Shown here piece by piece: positions 6,579 to 9,294 of a DNA stretch of 9,294 nucleotides. The translations under genes and the position numbers were made by a program. Positions within the stretch are counted from its first letter, which is position 1; every line of letters starts with the position of its first letter. Source of the DNA: an uncultured Alphaproteobacteria bacterium (GTDB lineage Bacteria > Pseudomonadota > Alphaproteobacteria > Caulobacterales > Parvularculaceae); assembly GCA_938003575.1 (NCBI GenBank), contig CALKYG010000345.1, positions 1-9,294 on the forward strand. The letters are read 5' to 3'. The notes beneath the pieces were generated by a model that was not told the DNA's origin, did no database searches, and worked only from the letters and a program-made list of their open reading frames with translations.

Positions 6579-6854
6579 ATGGACCTTGTATCGCTTCTCT
6601 TGAATGGCGCCGGGGGTGCAATCCTCGGCCCTCTGGTTTCACAGTTTCTGGGCGGCAAACAGCAAAGCCTAGTCGTCCGCGTGATCGCGGGGCTCGTCGG
6701 CGGCGTCGGCGCCGGCGCCGGCGCTGATGCCGCCGGGATGGGCGCGTTGCTCGGCAGCGACCAGACAATGCAGATCGTCCAGTCCGTGCTTGAGGGCGGC
6801 GTCGGCGGCGGCGTGCTCGCCACTCTCGCCGGCATCACTAAGCGGAAATCCTGA
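6579..6854 (+). CDS. Small glycine-rich membrane protein of unknown function
   Basis: A 91-residue protein (MDLVSLLLNGAGGAILGPLV...) starting at an ATG with a good SD, GAGG at 6567-6570, separated from it by an A and seven T. Three hydrophobic stretches (about 4-24, 31-56, 66-87) are extremely rich in Gly and Ala with GxxxG-like spacing (for example GLVGGVGAGAGA and EGGVGGGVLATLAG). It ends in a basic TKRKS tail, likely cytoplasmic. The pattern resembles short uncharacterised alphaproteobacterial inner-membrane proteins (an N-terminal LISGA-type helix followed by a glycine-rich pair) and is loosely like the GlsB/YeaQ/YmgE transglycosylase-associated family, but I cannot assign it to that. It converges with the large membrane protein on the minus strand, with 44 bases between stops. 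Confidence 0.78.
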   Translation: MDLVSLLLNGAGGAILGPLVSQFLGGKQQSLVVRVIAGLVGGVGAGAGADAAGMGALLGSDQTMQIVQSVLEGGVGGGVLATLAGITKRKS

Positions 6855-6873
6855 CCCCACTATTTTGCCGGCC

Positions 6874-6897
6874 CGGACTTTTCGCCAGGAAAGTCTG
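6874..6897. terminator. Possible bidirectional terminator between convergent genes
   Basis: CGGACTTTTC (6874-6883) and GGAAAGTCTG (6888-6897) can form a 10-bp stem (with two G-U pairs in the plus-strand RNA) around the tetraloop GCCA. It fills most of the 44-base gap between the stops at 6854 and 6899. No T run follows on either strand, so efficiency is doubtful, but the position suits a shared terminator. Confidence 0.4.
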
Positions 6898-6898
6898 A

Positions 6899-8134
6899 TC
6901 AATCTTCCCGGTCAAGCCGTTCAAGAAAGCGCGCGGCGGCGCCACGGCCGCCAATGCCGAAGGCAAGCGCGGCCGCAAGCGCGGCGGCGCCGAGAATAAG
7001 GACGAAGCCGGCGAAGATGATGTCTTCGCCAAGGCCCATTTCGCGAATGCCAATTGCGGTCACCAGCACCATAATTCCCCACTGAACGACCGTGCCGACC
7101 AGCTCGGACCTCGCGTCGCCAGCACGCCGCAGCGTATTCGCGACGAAACGGCTGATCGGAATGCCGGCGAGGATGACGATCGATCCCAACATGATCTGGC
7201 CGCCAACCGAGAGGATCTGGCTGAGGGCGGTTGAAACAGGCTCGATATTGAGTTGCTGGGCCGCCGTGATCGCCCCGACGATGAGCATCGCCGCCATGGC
7301 GATATTGGCGACAATGACGGTCGGCGTGATCAGGGCCGATTTTGGCTGAATGGCCTCCGCGTCGAAGTCCCTGTGTTCGATGACAATGCCGAGCTGGCGC
7401 CAGAAATTGTCAAAGCCAACGCCTGTCAGAACCGAAATGATCAGGGCGCGCACTGCCCGCGCAAAGAGCGTGAACACGAATATGATCAGCACGGCGGCGA
7501 TGATATTGGGGATCGCGTTCAACATTGTCTGAAGCATGACGGTCAGCGGCTCTGAAATCGACTTGATCGCCAGCGCCTCAAGTCCGGCGATGAAGATCGG
7601 AATCAAAATGAGGACATAAACGATCAGACCGCTGGCGCGAGCAATCTCAGTCCCCTTGATGAGATCGCCGATTTCGGCCTGCCGCGCGGCGTGATCGATC
7701 GGCGCCGCCGAAAGAAGGCTCGTCACGGCCCGCCGCGCAACGGTCGCGATAATGAATCCAATGGCGATGATGATCGCCGCACCCGCTATATGCGGAAGAT
7801 AGAGGACGACCGTTTCAAGCATGCTATTGAGCGGGGTCAGTGTCTCATCGAGGCCGAGGGTGATCAGAACAGGGGCGATGAACAAAAGCACGATGAACCA
7901 GAATACGGCCGACCCCAGCGACTTCCCGAGCGACGGATTGCCCGGTCCCAATGCGTCGCGGTTCGCCGCAATGCCTATTTTCGATCTGTCGATCCGTTTC
8001 CTCACGAATTCGGAAACCAGCCTTGCGAGGATTAGTCCCAGAATCGCGAGGCCAAGAGCGCCGAGGACATTCGGGAGAAATGTCGCAATCTGCTGAAAAC
8101 TCTGTTCGAATTGCGTGCGGAACTGATCCATCAT
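6899..8134 (-). CDS. Multi-pass membrane protein with four conserved TM-helix repeats (CmpX / MscS-related)
   Basis: A 411-residue inner-membrane protein. Four copies of a related helix recur about 95 residues apart: LPNVLGALGLAILGLILARLV (from ~20), LPHIAGAAIIIAIGFIIATVA (from ~113), IPNIIAAVLIIFVFTLFARAV (from ~208), and VGGQIMLGSIVILAGIPISRF (~310-330). This is the pattern of the conserved TM-helix family (PF05552) found in CmpX and in proteins annotated as mechanosensitive ion channels. Further hydrophobic segments lie between repeats (~75-95, ~168-188, ~270-292, ~350-392). The C-terminus AFGIGGRGAAARFLERLDRED is typical of this group. The MscS beta-barrel/vestibule domain is absent, so gating as a channel is unproven. 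The first of two tandem ATGs is chosen because GGAG lies 8 bases before it on the minus strand. It lies 113 bases downstream of anmK and may share its transcript. Confidence 0.88.
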   Translation of the reverse strand: MMDQFRTQFEQSFQQIATFLPNVLGALGLAILGLILARLVSEFVRKRIDRSKIGIAANRDALGPGNPSLGKSLGSAVFWFIVLLFIAPVLITLGLDETLTPLNSMLETVVLYLPHIAGAAIIIAIGFIIATVARRAVTSLLSAAPIDHAARQAEIGDLIKGTEIARASGLIVYVLILIPIFIAGLEALAIKSISEPLTVMLQTMLNAIPNIIAAVLIIFVFTLFARAVRALIISVLTGVGFDNFWRQLGIVIEHRDFDAEAIQPKSALITPTVIVANIAMAAMLIVGAITAAQQLNIEPVSTALSQILSVGGQIMLGSIVILAGIPISRFVANTLRRAGDARSELVGTVVQWGIMVLVTAIGIREMGLGEDIIFAGFVLILGAAALAAALAFGIGGRGAAARFLERLDRED

Positions 8135-8247
8135 CTACAGGTCTCCGGTCTTGAGGCCGCTCCCAATAAAGAGTCGCCCATCAAATTCTTGAGGGCGGGA
8201 TAGCAGGCGCCGGGCCGTCGGGGCCAGCCCAAAATCCCAAATTTCCG

Positions 8248-9294
8248 CTAAACGGGAGCCCGCCACAAAGTCCCGCCCGATAAGGGCCGCGGCGCCCGCG
8301 TGGTCCGCGGGAAGGTGAACGGCAGCCGTCGTAGGGCTCTCACCGCAAGATAGGCGACGCTCTCCGCCTCGATTGCATCGCCGCGCCAGCCGAGAGAATC
8401 AGCCTTGTGAACCTCGCCGTCGAGGGCCTTGCCGACCGCCTCAAGGAGGGCGCTGTTGCGTCGTCCCTCGCCGGTCACAATCCAGTCGCGAGGTTTTTCC
8501 GGCAGCAACGCGACATTCGCCCTGACGCAGGCGGCGGCGAGAGCCGTCAATGTCGCGGCCCCATCGGCTGCGGACATCTGCAACAATGGATCCAACTTGA
8601 ATTCGACGCGATCGAGCGCCTTCGGAGGTTTTCGCCGCAGATAGGGGTTGAGGAGCATCAGCCGCAAAACCTCGGAATGAACTTTCCCCGCACGAGCGAT
8701 GGCGGCGAGATCGGCAGGACGTTCGCCTGTTTTCATCTCCATCCATCTTTCCAAAAGCCCAAGCCCCGGTCCGCAGTCAAAGCAGACGACATCAAGGTCG
8801 CCGCCGCTGCGCGGAATGAAACAAACCTTCCCCTGCTCATCGAAATTGACGACGCCGACAGCGCCGTCGGGCTCAAGTTCCCTCACCAGCGCTGCATAGT
8901 AGACCGCATCCAGCGGAGCACCCTCGCCGCCTTGCGAAATATCCGCGTCGTGAAAACCAGCGACGACATCAATCCCTGTTTCCGCGGCGAGAGTCCTGCC
9001 GTCGCCGATCTGCCAGCTGCGACCGGCAGTTTCCAAATTTTTTCGCGGACGATGAAGGATCGTATGTCCATGAAAGCCGATGACGTCGATCGCCGTTCTC
9101 TCGATATTCTCGCTCACCAGAAAATCGCCGACCGCAATCGCGTGAGCTTGCGTGATGTCGCCGGACGCCTTGCCGATATCGGCGGCGCCGTCGCGACCTT
9201 CCTGCGCCGCTCTGACCGCCCTGCGGATGAATGCTTTGAGGTCGCGGCTATAGGGGAAGAACCGTGCCGGGCCGCGCTCGATGATGTTCTCCCC
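8248..9294 (-). CDS. anmK: Anhydro-N-acetylmuramic acid kinase AnmK, divergent (5' end outside window)
   Basis: The frame is open to the window edge: above a possible GTG at 9115-9117 it continues with GENIIERGPARFFPYSRDLK and ITQAHAIAVGDFL, which match AnmK N-terminal regions. So the true start lies outside, perhaps 15-25 residues away, and 348 residues are present. AnmK phosphorylates and opens 1,6-anhydro-MurNAc from peptidoglycan turnover to MurNAc-6-phosphate in the cytoplasm (cell-wall recycling). Visible motifs: GFHGHTILHRP (9078 downward), WQIGDG, ETGIDVVAGFHDADISQGGE and GAPLDAV (~8970-8905), FDCGPGL (8781-8761), VTGEGRRN (8478-8455), and a C-terminal FPRTTRAPRPLSGGTLWRA. Several ASKHA nucleotide-binding motifs are altered: the usual NIGGIAN reads NFDEQGKV (8847-8824), GGQGAPLVP reads GGEGAPLDA, DTGPGN reads DCGPGL, and GGGxxN reads GEGRRN. 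No stop or frameshift is present. Activity is therefore uncertain, family membership is not. Confidence 0.92.
   Translation of the reverse strand, partial: GENIIERGPARFFPYSRDLKAFIRRAVRAAQEGRDGAADIGKASGDITQAHAIAVGDFLVSENIERTAIDVIGFHGHTILHRPRKNLETAGRSWQIGDGRTLAAETGIDVVAGFHDADISQGGEGAPLDAVYYAALVRELEPDGAVGVVNFDEQGKVCFIPRSGGDLDVVCFDCGPGLGLLERWMEMKTGERPADLAAIARAGKVHSEVLRLMLLNPYLRRKPPKALDRVEFKLDPLLQMSAADGAATLTALAAACVRANVALLPEKPRDWIVTGEGRRNSALLEAVGKALDGEVHKADSLGWRGDAIEAESVAYLAVRALRRLPFTFPRTTRAPRPLSGGTLWRAPV

Noticed and set aside
6440..6838. Minus-strand Pro/Ala-rich frame opposite the small membrane protein
   Set aside because: Low-complexity antisense of the glycine/alanine-rich gene at 6579-6854, which has the SD and membrane pattern.
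8135..8247. Search for a terminator or promoter between anmK and the TM-repeat gene
   Set aside because: Only short GGCC/GGGC pairings and no convincing -35/-10; nothing specific could be supported.

Overview
The window (about 60% GC, dense short-gap coding) looks like the chromosome of a flagellated alphaproteobacterium of the Caulobacterales / Hyphomonadaceae / Parvularculales type. The main reason is the first two genes: a FlbD-type sigma-54 activator followed directly by FlhA. That order is characteristic of the Caulobacter-like basal-body operon (fliF-fliG-fliH/flbE-fliN-flbD, then flhA). The taxonomic placement is inferred from gene order and protein resemblance only.

Region 1 (1-4424, + strand) is a flagellar segment: the 3' part of flbD, flhA 3 bases downstream, then after 107 bases an FlhF-like SRP-family GTPase. 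FlbD activates late flagellar genes with sigma-54, FlhA is the export gate of the flagellar type III secretion system, and FlhF proteins usually set the site of flagellum assembly. No FlhG/FleN ATPase follows the FlhF-like gene inside the window. Several of the GTPase's G motifs differ from the textbook SRP-GTPase form.

Region 2 (4425-5848) holds a small DUF2799-type lipoprotein gene on +, preceded by an AT-rich palindrome that overlaps a near-consensus CtrA-like site. It converges on a PRC-barrel protein gene on - (16 bases between stops). The PRC gene's Shine-Dalgarno lies inside a predicted hairpin. Upstream of it is a noncoding stretch with a very strong GC-rich inverted repeat and a 12-base TGACGTCA-centred palindrome.

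Region 3 (5849-6898) has an orphan SLOG-like (Rossmannoid nucleotide-binding) gene on -, a 241-base divergent intergenic region, and a glycine-rich 91-residue membrane protein gene on +.

Region 4 (6899-9294, - strand) has a 411-residue membrane protein built from four repeats of the conserved TM helix seen in CmpX/MscS-related proteins. Upstream of it, running off the window edge, is an anhydro-N-acetylmuramic acid kinase (AnmK, cell-wall recycling) with noticeably altered nucleotide-binding motifs.

I see no rRNA, tRNA, CRISPR array, insertion sequence or phage gene. The window is mostly ordinary chromosomal backbone. The points most worth a second look are the orphan SLOG protein, the divergent FlhF-like GTPase, the SD-masking hairpin, the three-arm repeat at 5691-5745 and the unusual AnmK.
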